Positions 26,015-34,569 of a DNA stretch of 64,000 nucleotides are shown in pieces; position 1 is the first letter of the stretch; each line of letters opens with the position of its first letter. This stretch comes from Litorilituus sediminis (GTDB taxonomy: Bacteria; Pseudomonadota; Gammaproteobacteria; Enterobacterales; Alteromonadaceae), in NCBI RefSeq assembly GCF_004295665.1, contig NZ_CP034759.1, positions 1,922,001 through 1,986,000 of the forward strand. The letters run 5' to 3'. The notes under the pieces were generated by a model, which was not told where the DNA came from, did not search any database, and saw nothing but the letters and a program-made list of their open reading frames with translations. The translations under genes and the position numbers were made by a program.

Positions 26015-28630
26015 ATGAAGTCGGCATTCCCAAAATTAGCAATTTCATTAGCTATTCTTAATATAACTGCGTGTGGCGGTGGTAGTTCTGGAGGAAATGA
26101 AGAAGTAACAACTCCTCCTGTAAACCAAGCTCCTGTAATAAGCCCAACAAGCTCTGTCGTTGATGAAGCAAATAGCACAGCTATTGAAAGAAACGATAAT
26201 TTTACAGTCTTATTAACAATAATAGATAGTGATGGTGATTCTATATCTGGGACTGCCGAATTGGGCAATGTAGAAGTAAACCTTGAAAAATACTCTGGTG
26301 AGCTTAATTTCACCCATCAAGCTAGCTTTGTTGCACCTGAAGCAGGTGACTATAAGGTTTCAGTTAAAGCTAATGACAGCAAAGGAGCTTCAACAACATC
26401 TAATGTTGACTTAAGTGTTCTGCCAAACACCGAAGATGTTATCTCTCATTTAGAAAATAGCGTTAGCGGATTCGTCAGTGGCGGTAGCTACGAAGGTACT
26501 GAACTACTTGGTATTTCAACAAGTGCAAGTAATGTCAACCTTGGTTACCTAGACATTCCACTAAATGACAAACAATTAGCTCAAAACGAATCCCCTTATG
26601 GCGTATGTGGATCTTCTGTCCCACACAAGCTTTTAGAAGTTCAAAAAGATACTTCAGGAGTAACCGTACCTAGCTCAGACGTAGTATATCCAATGGAATG
26701 TTTTACTACCACTCAAGCAAAAAGCGTCAATAAAAAATTATTAAAAGCTCAAACAGCAATTTCAAGCTATTCAAGCGCGACCTCCAACTTAGAATATACA
26801 GCGCAGAATATTACGGTCACAATTAAAACGACTGTTGATGGGACTACTGTCTCATCCACATCAACAGGATCTGGAATCACATTAGAAGGAAATATGCATG
26901 ATGTGATATGTGGCAATTACACCTTATCAAAAACAAACTCGACTTATTTGCTAAATGTGGATGAAATAGTTAATGATATTGATGAACTGATTGATGATAA
27001 CAATAAATTTACTCTGGAATGTTCACGAACCGTTGAATTTGAAGGTACAACGTTCAACTCTAGCCTGATTGGTAAGATTGCAGGCGAAAAAGTTATAATT
27101 GATGCATTAGATCCTGTAGGGTCTATTAATGAAATATCTTTCTCAGTCCCTTATGATAATGGTGGATTAGATGTTGGGAATATCTGTGTTTCCACTACGG
27201 TTGAAGATAATAGCGGCTACGTATCAGAAGCGCTTGAACTAACTTCCAGTGATGGATTGGCTGAAAACATTGCTTTTGGACAAAAGAATGACGCAAATCA
27301 ATACTGTCTAGAACTAAAAAACATTGAGGGTAGTTACCATGTAACTCAAACCGTTACTGATGGCTCAGACAATAGCGTAGTCAATCAATCTCAGTCTTAT
27401 CAAATAGTAAAAAATCAAGCACCCGCTTTTAGTGTTGAAGTACCAAATTCAATTTCATTGAATACGAATCAAGGCATTATAACTCTCGTTGAACAGAGTG
27501 ATGTATCCGATCCTGAGGGGCACACAGTTACATTGAGTGGTCAAACCTCAATCGACACAGACCAAGCCGCAGGAGAATATGCTTTAACGGCTTATGCAAC
27601 TGACCAATATGGCGCTCAAACAGAAAAAAATATTACCGTTACTCTAGCAGATAATATTCCACCTACAGCGTTACCTGTTGCAGATGCAGGTCAAGACCAA
27701 TCCATAAATACAGGTAGTACCGTACAATTAGACGGTACTAGCAGCTATGATGATGATGGCGATCAATTGACTTATATCTGGTCGTTGGATTCTAAGCCAT
27801 TTACTAGTTTTGCATCTTTAAACAATGCGACAACAGCGACACCAAGTATTAAGGTGGATAAGGCTGGCGAGTACCTCATTTCACTTGTCGTAAATGATGG
27901 GACAGAAGACAGTGAACCTTCATCAATTACTCTTAATGTGGTTGAAGGCGTAAATCCAATATCAGAAAATATCGACTTAATCATTGTGGCTGGATCTAAG
28001 TATCATGGTTTTTCTGGCAGTAATTATGATGAGGTGTTGCAAGCTCAAACAACTGCTTGTTGGTATGTGGGAGCTTTAGATATTGATGAAGAGGGTATTC
28101 TTTATTCTGTCAGTACAGTGCAGTCACAGGCAATCCAAGCTGTAGATCCAAGCCAACCGTTATGTATCGAACAAGGCCCTCAGCCTAGGAAAATGCATGG
28201 CTTAGCAATCGATAGTAATGGAAAATTTTGGGGAACATCTGATTTAATAACATCTGGTAACCAAAGGACTAAACTTTATCACTTGGAAAAAGATGGAACC
28301 GTGCTAAGTGAACTTGATTTTAGTGGTCACGAAGATGTTATTTTTGGTATCGACTATTCATCAGATGGCACTTTGTATGGTATTGGATTTACAAGCAGAC
28401 AGCTAGTTACAATAAATACCGATACAGGTGTAACAACGTTTGTAGCCACTATTACTCCAAATATTAATGTGCATGATATTGATATCGACACCAATGACGT
28501 AATAAGAGTTTTAGATAAAGATACGGGCGATCTGTACGAACTAAACTTAAATGGTGAGCAGTTAAATAGAACCAATATTCCGTCACTTTGCACATCGTGT
28601 GGTTGGGTATCAATAGCTACTAATAAATAA
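26015..28630 (+). CDS. Large cell-surface lipoprotein with PKD/Ig-like domains and a propeller-like C-terminus
   Basis: 871 residues from the ATG at 26015 (AAGGAAG upstream), giving a lipoprotein signal MKSAFPKLAISLAILNITAC with lipobox ITAC and a Gly/Ser spacer. Ig/cadherin-like modules begin with NQAPVI (about 36) and NQAPAFSVEV (about 470). A PKD-like domain (ADAGQDQSINTGSTVQLDGT) is near 560. The last 220 residues have repeated LxIDSNGKFWGTSDL / IDYSSDGTLYGIG blades, suggesting a partial beta-propeller. Five or more Cys pairs are in the unrecognised middle. It is the only plus-strand gene of the island, with its own promoter. Adhesion or ligand binding is inference. Confidence 0.75.
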   Translation: MKSAFPKLAISLAILNITACGGGSSGGNEEVTTPPVNQAPVISPTSSVVDEANSTAIERNDNFTVLLTIIDSDGDSISGTAELGNVEVNLEKYSGELNFTHQASFVAPEAGDYKVSVKANDSKGASTTSNVDLSVLPNTEDVISHLENSVSGFVSGGSYEGTELLGISTSASNVNLGYLDIPLNDKQLAQNESPYGVCGSSVPHKLLEVQKDTSGVTVPSSDVVYPMECFTTTQAKSVNKKLLKAQTAISSYSSATSNLEYTAQNITVTIKTTVDGTTVSSTSTGSGITLEGNMHDVICGNYTLSKTNSTYLLNVDEIVNDIDELIDDNNKFTLECSRTVEFEGTTFNSSLIGKIAGEKVIIDALDPVGSINEISFSVPYDNGGLDVGNICVSTTVEDNSGYVSEALELTSSDGLAENIAFGQKNDANQYCLELKNIEGSYHVTQTVTDGSDNSVVNQSQSYQIVKNQAPAFSVEVPNSISLNTNQGIITLVEQSDVSDPEGHTVTLSGQTSIDTDQAAGEYALTAYATDQYGAQTEKNITVTLADNIPPTALPVADAGQDQSINTGSTVQLDGTSSYDDDGDQLTYIWSLDSKPFTSFASLNNATTATPSIKVDKAGEYLISLVVNDGTEDSEPSSITLNVVEGVNPISENIDLIIVAGSKYHGFSGSNYDEVLQAQTTACWYVGALDIDEEGILYSVSTVQSQAIQAVDPSQPLCIEQGPQPRKMHGLAIDSNGKFWGTSDLITSGNQRTKLYHLEKDGTVLSELDFSGHEDVIFGIDYSSDGTLYGIGFTSRQLVTINTDTGVTTFVATITPNINVHDIDIDTNDVIRVLDKDTGDLYELNLNGEQLNRTNIPSLCTSCGWVSIATNK

Positions 28631-28743
28631 AATATATGAGTGTCCGAAAAGGCCGGGCGCAGATTAGTCGGGGAGAAACGTAATGTTTGCTCCCCCTTTT
28701 TTTGGGGATGATTAACGCTACCTAGATTAGTAACCTTATACAC

Positions 28744-29241
28744 TTAATCTCGATTTTTGGCAGGTAACCCACTATCAATAGTTGTAGCAAGCTTATTCAA
28801 ATCAACACCATCCATCTTCTGAAGATTATGTTGCCACCTAGCAAACCTTTCAAGCAACATGTCATTATGGGTACTTAACCTGTTGTTCTCCGAGGTTAGC
28901 CTTTCATTCTCGTTTTCAAGCTTTTCAACTCGCTTTATAAGTTCGGCAATAGTTGCATCATCATTGTCCAAGTTTTCCAATAGCTGGCTTAATTTATCAG
29001 AGCTATCAAATAGCGATTTGGCTTCTTCGATTGCAGCAGATTTTTTAGATCTAAGCTCTTCTTTCTTTAAGTCAAATGCATGTTTTATTTCATCATGCTT
29101 TGTGTAGGTGTGCCTTGATGGGGGACGTTTTAAGCCCAACTCTGATTGAAGCCTTTCTGAAAGAAGATCATATGTAAGTTTACCGCTCCAACCATCAATG
29201 ATCGCTAGAATCGTTTCTTTGTTGTCTGTTACAAAAGCCAT
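28744..29241 (-). CDS. ginD: Small coiled-coil protein of the recombinase operon (GinD-like)
   Basis: 165 residues. An N-terminal helical region with a putative HTH (ILAIIDGWSGKLTYDLLSERL) is followed by a long coiled coil (about 65-135, with RVEKLENENERLTSENNRLS). It overlaps the stop of the large recombinase by one base (TAATG), so it is translationally coupled. Position and size match GinD of GInts, which is required for integration and excision with GinABC, and are analogous to TnpC of Tn554. The symbol rests on gene order rather than a measured match. Confidence 0.7.
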   Translation of the reverse strand: MAFVTDNKETILAIIDGWSGKLTYDLLSERLQSELGLKRPPSRHTYTKHDEIKHAFDLKKEELRSKKSAAIEEAKSLFDSSDKLSQLLENLDNDDATIAELIKRVEKLENENERLTSENNRLSTHNDMLLERFARWQHNLQKMDGVDLNKLATTIDSGLPAKNRD

Positions 29242-31487
29242 TATGACTCCTCCATATCAGATAGTGCCAAGGCAGTAAGGTCGAAGATTGGTATAACATT
29301 TTGCTCATCAATATTGAGTGAACGTTTAACAGGAGAAGGGTCTAATTCGTCAGGAATTCTGATGGGTGTACCATCAGGTCTGTTTGGATCTTCCATCATA
29401 GCAATAATGGTTTTAATCTTTGATAATCTAAAGCCTGAGGCAGTTACCCAACGATCAGCACCGAAAACTTTATCTCCTGCTTTGACGATTGCATCCTCTA
29501 ATTGCTCCTCATTAAGCTTCTCAAGGTTTTTAAGCTCTTCTAGAGTGTTTGGCAGCCCCTTAAGGCATTCATGGTCGCTACAGACCGCACAATCGCCATT
29601 TTTAACACACGGGCTTTCTGCATAATTGTGAACACAATAACCTAACCCTGTGAACTGAGCGACACCTGAGCGATTAATTCCAAGTGACTTGAGAGAGACT
29701 GGTAAGCCCAAATCATGCAACACAATTGCAGGAGGTGGCGACTCTGATGTGTATGGCAATAAAAACTGATTAGCTTGAGCAACCGTCATGACACCTTCAC
29801 CATTTGCAACATGGCCTATACGCTTAGTTAACCGTGACTTTTGCTCTTGAGTTCTGCCATCGTAAGCTTTGTTTTGCTCTATATCCGCGCGACCTGACCA
29901 CTTGGCAATCAACCAATCTTCTTCACCTGCCAGTTTCAACTTAGTATTTAACCAATGCCGGGGCTGGTGTGTATTCAATTGTAACCTAGTGCCATCTTCG
30001 TCTGTGATTGCCAATTCATCAAAGATTGACTCGATTGTTTCTTCTCCTGAAGGGCGATCTGAACCCAAAGCATCACTCACAGGTCCATGACCGACCATTA
30101 CCCAAGAAAACGGCTTAACATCAAATTCTTTGTGAAACTCATTCTCACGAACTAAGGTAATGCAATCCCAAAGCTTCACATCACCATAATTGGGAAAGTC
30201 TTTTGTTTTATATTTTTGGTCAACAACAGAGCGAAGATCTCTATAACTAGGGAATTTTATACTAATCCCTGTAGGGTTATGAGTGTGTTTGGTCAGTATT
30301 TCGTTGTCCTGCGAAACTTTACACCCATTCAATAAATCCTTTTTCCAGTCTGCCACATGATTGATTTGGCTTATTAAATTACGTAACCATTTTATTGAAC
30401 CATTATGTGTCCAACTCATCTGCGTGCCATTGGAATCCAGACCAGTCTTAAAGCATATTGCTTTTGCAAATTGATTATATGTTAACGGTTTGTCTTGCGG
30501 GAAATCAGTAGGTGTAATGCACTTGTCATGCATCATGAAAATGTTGGGATTTTCAAAAGCAAATTTCGCAGCAGTTCGTGCGGGTTCGGAAATATCAATG
30601 AGTCTGTCAAATCCCTGCTGTACGACATCCTCTAGTAGTTTAGGCACCCACTTTTTAACGGGATCTCCACCTTTTGCAGGATGCCACATTAGATATAAAC
30701 GTCCCTTTTCACTTCTTTGTAGTGAGTTTATGGTTAAACCATTAAGTTCTGTATTTCTGCTCGGCTGGCACATCAACATTACACATAGACTGGAGAAGTA
30801 TTTTTGACGAGGTGTTTTAGCTTTATGAAAGGCATCCGCCACTTGAAGCATTTGATAGTCAGAAGGACATTTCTCCACTTCTTCTTTACGACTGTCTTCA
30901 TCAAGTTTAATTCTGGAATCGGATGGACGAGGGAAAGGATTTAACCAGTCTTGTAAGTCTAGCTTGAATCGCTTGTCCTTAATAAACTTCAATACTTTTT
31001 CAAATGACAGACCTATATTGCGCTTTGCTCCAGCACCTAATTTACTGTTCTTAATCTGTTCCTCAACACGATTTATCACTGTGTTATTGAGGTGCATAAT
31101 ATCAACATCAGCTCTATCATTTTGAGCCGCGCTTTCTTCTAGCGCATTATAGATCCACACTAAAGATGAAGCCCAAGCGGTTGAATCTTTATGATTCAGT
31201 GACTGCTCATAACGTACATAGGCTTTGGCAAAGTCAGCAAATGGCTGTTTGAATGGTATATATTTGGAATGGTTTACACTGTTTCCAAATACGATGGTTA
31301 ATTTCTTGCTTCTTGCTGTGTCCCAAGACCATTTATCGCATTCCCATCCTTTCTGAGTTCCTAGAGGAGCTTTAAACTCATGATCACCAAAAAGTGTTAA
31401 GTCATTTTTTGCGAATGCTATGAAGTCCGCATAGTTTTTCTGGTAATCGAGCTTATGCTTCGGTGTAAATACCAATACATCAGACAT
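29241..31487 (-). CDS. ginC: Tyrosine recombinase, large (GinC-like)
   Basis: 748 residues. Catalytic elements are recognisable: Arg in MLMCQPSRNTELNGL (about 240), HxxR as HQPRHW (about 500), and a candidate Tyr in NKAYDGRTQ (about 540). A Cys-rich C-terminal segment (GYCVHNYAESPCVKNGDCAVC, plus later Cys and His) looks like a zinc site. The long N-terminal region is not recognised. It overlaps the upstream recombinase by 8 bases. The family resembles the large recombinases of GInt and Tn554-type systems, where three partners act together. Confidence 0.78.
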   Translation of the reverse strand: MSDVLVFTPKHKLDYQKNYADFIAFAKNDLTLFGDHEFKAPLGTQKGWECDKWSWDTARSKKLTIVFGNSVNHSKYIPFKQPFADFAKAYVRYEQSLNHKDSTAWASSLVWIYNALEESAAQNDRADVDIMHLNNTVINRVEEQIKNSKLGAGAKRNIGLSFEKVLKFIKDKRFKLDLQDWLNPFPRPSDSRIKLDEDSRKEEVEKCPSDYQMLQVADAFHKAKTPRQKYFSSLCVMLMCQPSRNTELNGLTINSLQRSEKGRLYLMWHPAKGGDPVKKWVPKLLEDVVQQGFDRLIDISEPARTAAKFAFENPNIFMMHDKCITPTDFPQDKPLTYNQFAKAICFKTGLDSNGTQMSWTHNGSIKWLRNLISQINHVADWKKDLLNGCKVSQDNEILTKHTHNPTGISIKFPSYRDLRSVVDQKYKTKDFPNYGDVKLWDCITLVRENEFHKEFDVKPFSWVMVGHGPVSDALGSDRPSGEETIESIFDELAITDEDGTRLQLNTHQPRHWLNTKLKLAGEEDWLIAKWSGRADIEQNKAYDGRTQEQKSRLTKRIGHVANGEGVMTVAQANQFLLPYTSESPPPAIVLHDLGLPVSLKSLGINRSGVAQFTGLGYCVHNYAESPCVKNGDCAVCSDHECLKGLPNTLEELKNLEKLNEEQLEDAIVKAGDKVFGADRWVTASGFRLSKIKTIIAMMEDPNRPDGTPIRIPDELDPSPVKRSLNIDEQNVIPIFDLTALALSDMEES

Positions 31488-33087
31488 TTAACGCTCCTTC
31501 TTTTTCTAGCTCTTGCCTTCTAACATGACACTTTTGAATGACTACTTTGATTGCATTAATACTGCGATTATGGCCTTGTAACACAAACTCACTTGCACCC
31601 ATTTTACGCTTTCGATCACGTTCAGAAATAACACTTTTCAGGACTTCAGCATGGGGGGCATTCAGCCAAGGTTGAAATTTATTGCAGGTGTAACAATGAA
31701 TTGTGCCATTAGCACAAAAGCCAAACTTGCCACAATTTCCGACAGGATTGCCATCATTGTTATTAATTCGGCTACGAGGATCATTGGCTCGAATTGCGTC
31801 TTTTTCGCTATCTATTAAAGTACCTGAAAATGCCTGCGCTAATGGCGTTAAATCAGATGCCAATGCTTCATCAATTCTGTCGGCCATTTCTTCGTTGAAC
31901 TCAGTGTAGACTTTTACTTGTTGGGTATCCGACTGGCCTAGTTCTTCGGCTATTGCATAATCGCTTGCTCCTAACATTGCCATATTGGTTGCATGGGTAT
32001 AGCGGAATCGTCTGGGATTGATATGCAAATCACCAAACCCATCATCTAACTTAATCCGTGTTGTTTTTAAAGGGCAAAGTCGAGACAAACGCCTGATCAT
32101 TTCACCAATAGAAGGATTTGCTCCTTTCATCCGTATACACAATAAGTCAGGCGTTTTTTGTTGTAGCTGTTCAAATTCATCAAAACTAGCGAGTTTAGAC
32201 ATTTCTCGTGTATTGAGGAAAATAGGAATTTGGTTCTTTTGGCTGGATTTCAATTTAATATCAAATTGTGTTTCAACAGCCTTGATGGATTGATTTGCCT
32301 GCGTTGTTAGCACCAGCATTAAATCTTCACCAGTGTCCTTCTTGAGTTGAAAAGAGCCTCTAAAATGTTCATCACGTTTTTTAGCATTTGGGAGTTGTAA
32401 ATCAAAATGCTCAACACCTTCTTCAATCCTTGTTATTAAATCTCCATAGTAAAGATAAGTGAGTTGAACAGGACGGGCACCCGTTTGTTGGAGTGCCATG
32501 ATAAAGGCGTAATCAGTCAACGAGATCAGCTTTTCAGTAAAGGCATCCACGTACCAGTTTATAAAGGCTGTCTGTTCTTCAAATGAATACGCTCCGCTAA
32601 AAGGGCAGCCTAAAGCAACAGCTTTTCCTTTTTCATTACCAGAAAGTTTAAGTGAGTTAAGTAACTCAACCGCCTTTTTATCAACTCCTTTGATCTCTTT
32701 GTCGTGCCAGTCCAGTAAAAATGCACGAATATAACCAAGCTTGTATTCAGTGCTTTTAGTCAGGGTCGCTTTGAAATTCACTATATGCTGTTCTCGAACA
32801 GCATCACTCACGCCAATTGCAAAAAGCAATCGGCTAAACATGAATATATTCAACGCATAAGAAGACGAAAATTCTGAAGCATAGTCAGCCAAGGCTAGTT
32901 TGAAGTTAATTTCGAACTTTGGGTCTAAATTTAGAGGGGCCAGTAAATCAAAATTCAGTGACTTATTTGCATCTAATTGCCAAAGATCGTCATACACATC
33001 AAATTCATAGTTAGCTTTACTGTATCGCTTATCCGATTTTGTTCTAGCGCTTTTTGAGCCGTGTAATTTTTTTGCTTTAGCTACCAT
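31480..33087 (-). CDS. ginB: Tyrosine recombinase, middle (GinB-like)
   Basis: 535 residues. The recombinase core has Arg in LQQTGARPVQLTYLYYGDL (about 208), NPRRFRYTHATNMAMLGAS (about 355-373, with Arg in place of the usual His of HxxR), and Tyr in QVKVYTEFNEE (about 390). A C-terminal Cys cluster (NCGKFGFCANGTIHCYTCNK) suggests a zinc ribbon. It overlaps ginA by 11 bases and ginC by 8, a tightly coupled operon. Confidence 0.8.
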   Translation of the reverse strand: MVAKAKKLHGSKSARTKSDKRYSKANYEFDVYDDLWQLDANKSLNFDLLAPLNLDPKFEINFKLALADYASEFSSSYALNIFMFSRLLFAIGVSDAVREQHIVNFKATLTKSTEYKLGYIRAFLLDWHDKEIKGVDKKAVELLNSLKLSGNEKGKAVALGCPFSGAYSFEEQTAFINWYVDAFTEKLISLTDYAFIMALQQTGARPVQLTYLYYGDLITRIEEGVEHFDLQLPNAKKRDEHFRGSFQLKKDTGEDLMLVLTTQANQSIKAVETQFDIKLKSSQKNQIPIFLNTREMSKLASFDEFEQLQQKTPDLLCIRMKGANPSIGEMIRRLSRLCPLKTTRIKLDDGFGDLHINPRRFRYTHATNMAMLGASDYAIAEELGQSDTQQVKVYTEFNEEMADRIDEALASDLTPLAQAFSGTLIDSEKDAIRANDPRSRINNNDGNPVGNCGKFGFCANGTIHCYTCNKFQPWLNAPHAEVLKSVISERDRKRKMGASEFVLQGHNRSINAIKVVIQKCHVRRQELEKEGALNV

Positions 33088-34420
33088 GATAACCCTCGTC
33101 TGTTTTGTGCTTCATCCGCGATTGCATTCTTTGGCGTATCCTTTGTGCCTGTTTTCTTGCAGTTCGCTTGAGATAAATCTCACCTGATTTAAGAGATGAA
33201 TGTCCATTTAATTCAGCTCTTATCTCCAGCTCTCGCTGCTTTGTAATCTTATTTTCGTCTGCATATTGCTTTGCAGCTTGATGCAACCCCGCCTGTTCCA
33301 ATCGTTTTACTTCTTGCCTGACAGCCCTTCTTTCCTCATCAATCTGATCTGACAGTTGATCATTAAAATAATGCCTATAAGAATGAGGTGTAATAGCCCA
33401 GAAACGCTCAGGGTTCACACCTTTAATGCTTTTAAATACATCGTTAATTGTTTGTTGAATGAGCGGTTGTCCAGACTGGTAATGTCCCTCCTTATCTTTG
33501 TGAGAAACAAAAATAAATGGGTGTGTTTTCGCTACTTTCGTATCCGCACGATGAACCTTTATATAAGTATTTAACAAGTCTCTTAGCTCTTTTGTAATAG
33601 AAACAGCTCTGCCGAGGGTCTTTGCTGTTGGCTCTTTCAACCTAGGATCATCCTTACTGTCATGTCTTCTAACAACTGACAATGTTGGATTGTCAATATC
33701 TGTTCCAATATCGCTGATCCGAAGCGCTAATAACTCGGCACATCGAAATCCAGTCTCATATAACACTTGTACGATTAGATAGTTTCTAAACTTTACAACA
33801 GGGTTTTTAAACAGGTTGTAATGTGAATCAGGCTTAGCTACCTCAACAAAGTCATCAAATACATCATCTGGAATACCAGATTTATCTAAGGAAACTTTCT
33901 TCGATTTTCCTTTTGGCTTACCACTCTTAAGTCGAGTTTTCATCTTATCCAGCGCCTCCAGAAGTTCTTCGGCTGCTGGCTTATGCTTGACTCTTTCTTG
34001 CCCTATAAAGTGAAGAAACTCTGCAATGTGAGCTATACGGGATATATATTGAGATTTACCAATAGTCGGTTTATCTTGTGATTTTGATAAATGAAACTTT
34101 CCCATATCAACCACATTACTTACTGGTTTATCTTTAACCACCTTAGCCTGATATGAGCAGTGCTCTTTAAGTTTATTAATATCATCAAGGTTAGGTACTT
34201 TACCGTTATATATTTCCTCAAGCAGATCCCTACCGTTAATCTCCTCCCAGCGTTTCAAATGTTTAATGTCTTTCAGGTATTGCTCAATTGATGTTGCAGC
34301 TTTAGTCATTCGCAGTTTTTGCGTAACAAAATGAGTGACCCAAAAATCGGGAACGCCATCTTCTCCTAATAAAAAGGCGTAGCGCTCTCCACTTTTAAAT
34401 TTCTTTACAGCAACTTTCAT
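33077..34420 (-). CDS. ginA: Tyrosine recombinase, first gene (GinA-like)
   Basis: 447 residues from the ATG at 34420. An N-terminal SAM-like core-binding domain (about 20-150) precedes the catalytic domain with R226 (ETGFRCAELLALR), H346-x-x-R349 (PHSYRHYF) and Y416 (SGEIYLKRT). Between HxxR and the final Tyr there is an extra helical stretch of roughly 35 residues (EERRAVRQEVKRLEQAG) compared with simple phage integrases. It reads away from ssb, and its promoter must lie in 34421-34500, inside the island end. Confidence 0.85.
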   Translation of the reverse strand: MKVAVKKFKSGERYAFLLGEDGVPDFWVTHFVTQKLRMTKAATSIEQYLKDIKHLKRWEEINGRDLLEEIYNGKVPNLDDINKLKEHCSYQAKVVKDKPVSNVVDMGKFHLSKSQDKPTIGKSQYISRIAHIAEFLHFIGQERVKHKPAAEELLEALDKMKTRLKSGKPKGKSKKVSLDKSGIPDDVFDDFVEVAKPDSHYNLFKNPVVKFRNYLIVQVLYETGFRCAELLALRISDIGTDIDNPTLSVVRRHDSKDDPRLKEPTAKTLGRAVSITKELRDLLNTYIKVHRADTKVAKTHPFIFVSHKDKEGHYQSGQPLIQQTINDVFKSIKGVNPERFWAITPHSYRHYFNDQLSDQIDEERRAVRQEVKRLEQAGLHQAAKQYADENKITKQRELEIRAELNGHSSLKSGEIYLKRTARKQAQRIRQRMQSRMKHKTDEGYHGS

Positions 34421-34503
34421 GAACACCCACTAATAAACATTTATATTTGTTATAAAGTAATATAATGGATATTTTTAACTTTTCAACATTAATTTTCTAA
34501 TAA

Positions 34504-34536
34504 AACTAAAAAAGCCGCTTATTAGCGGCTTTCTAG
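34504..34536 (-). terminator. Terminator downstream of ssb, inside the island end
   Basis: AAAGCCGCT / AGCGGCTTT stem with a short AT loop followed on the minus strand by TTTTTT. It lies between the right att repeat and ginA, so it appears to be carried by the island and now terminates ssb. Confidence 0.85.
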
Positions 34537-34544
34537 AGAATTTT

Positions 34545-34564
34545 TCAACATTCTTATTTTTGTC
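34545..34564 (+). repeat. Right attachment-site repeat of the island (candidate attR)
   Basis: TCAACATTCTTATTTTTGTC, the partner of the copy at 22416-22435 (16 of 20 identical). It lies 6 bases from the ssb stop codon. A further TCAACATT at 34483-34490, 62 bases inside, may be an accessory recombinase site. Confidence 0.55.
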
Positions 34565-34569
34565 TTTGG

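Larger units (their letters stand above)
22416..34564. mobile_element. GInt-type genomic island inserted downstream of ssb
   Basis: About 12.1 kb bounded by imperfect direct repeats. It carries a four-gene recombinase operon (three tyrosine recombinases and a small coiled-coil protein) at the ssb end, then a lipoprotein gene, then an operon of serine recombinase, HTH/leucine-zipper protein and RecD2-like helicase, and finally a gene-poor stretch at the other end. The order (ginA, ginB, ginC, ginD, cargo, AT-rich end) is that described for GInts. Ends are inferred from repeats, not from a comparison with an empty site. Confidence 0.75.

Noticed and set aside
28691..28708. Small hairpin TCCCC / GGGGA with a T loop after the island lipoprotein
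   Set aside because: The stem is only 5 bp, with the T-run in the loop rather than after it; not convincing as a terminator or as an integron attC site.
28744..34420. Assignment of the recombinase operon to Tn554-type (TnpABC) or Gamma-Mobile-Trio (GmtXYZ) systems
   Set aside because: Tn554 has two tyrosine recombinases plus TnpC and GMT has three conserved genes of other layout; here there are three recombinases of increasing size plus one small protein, which fits ginABCD better.
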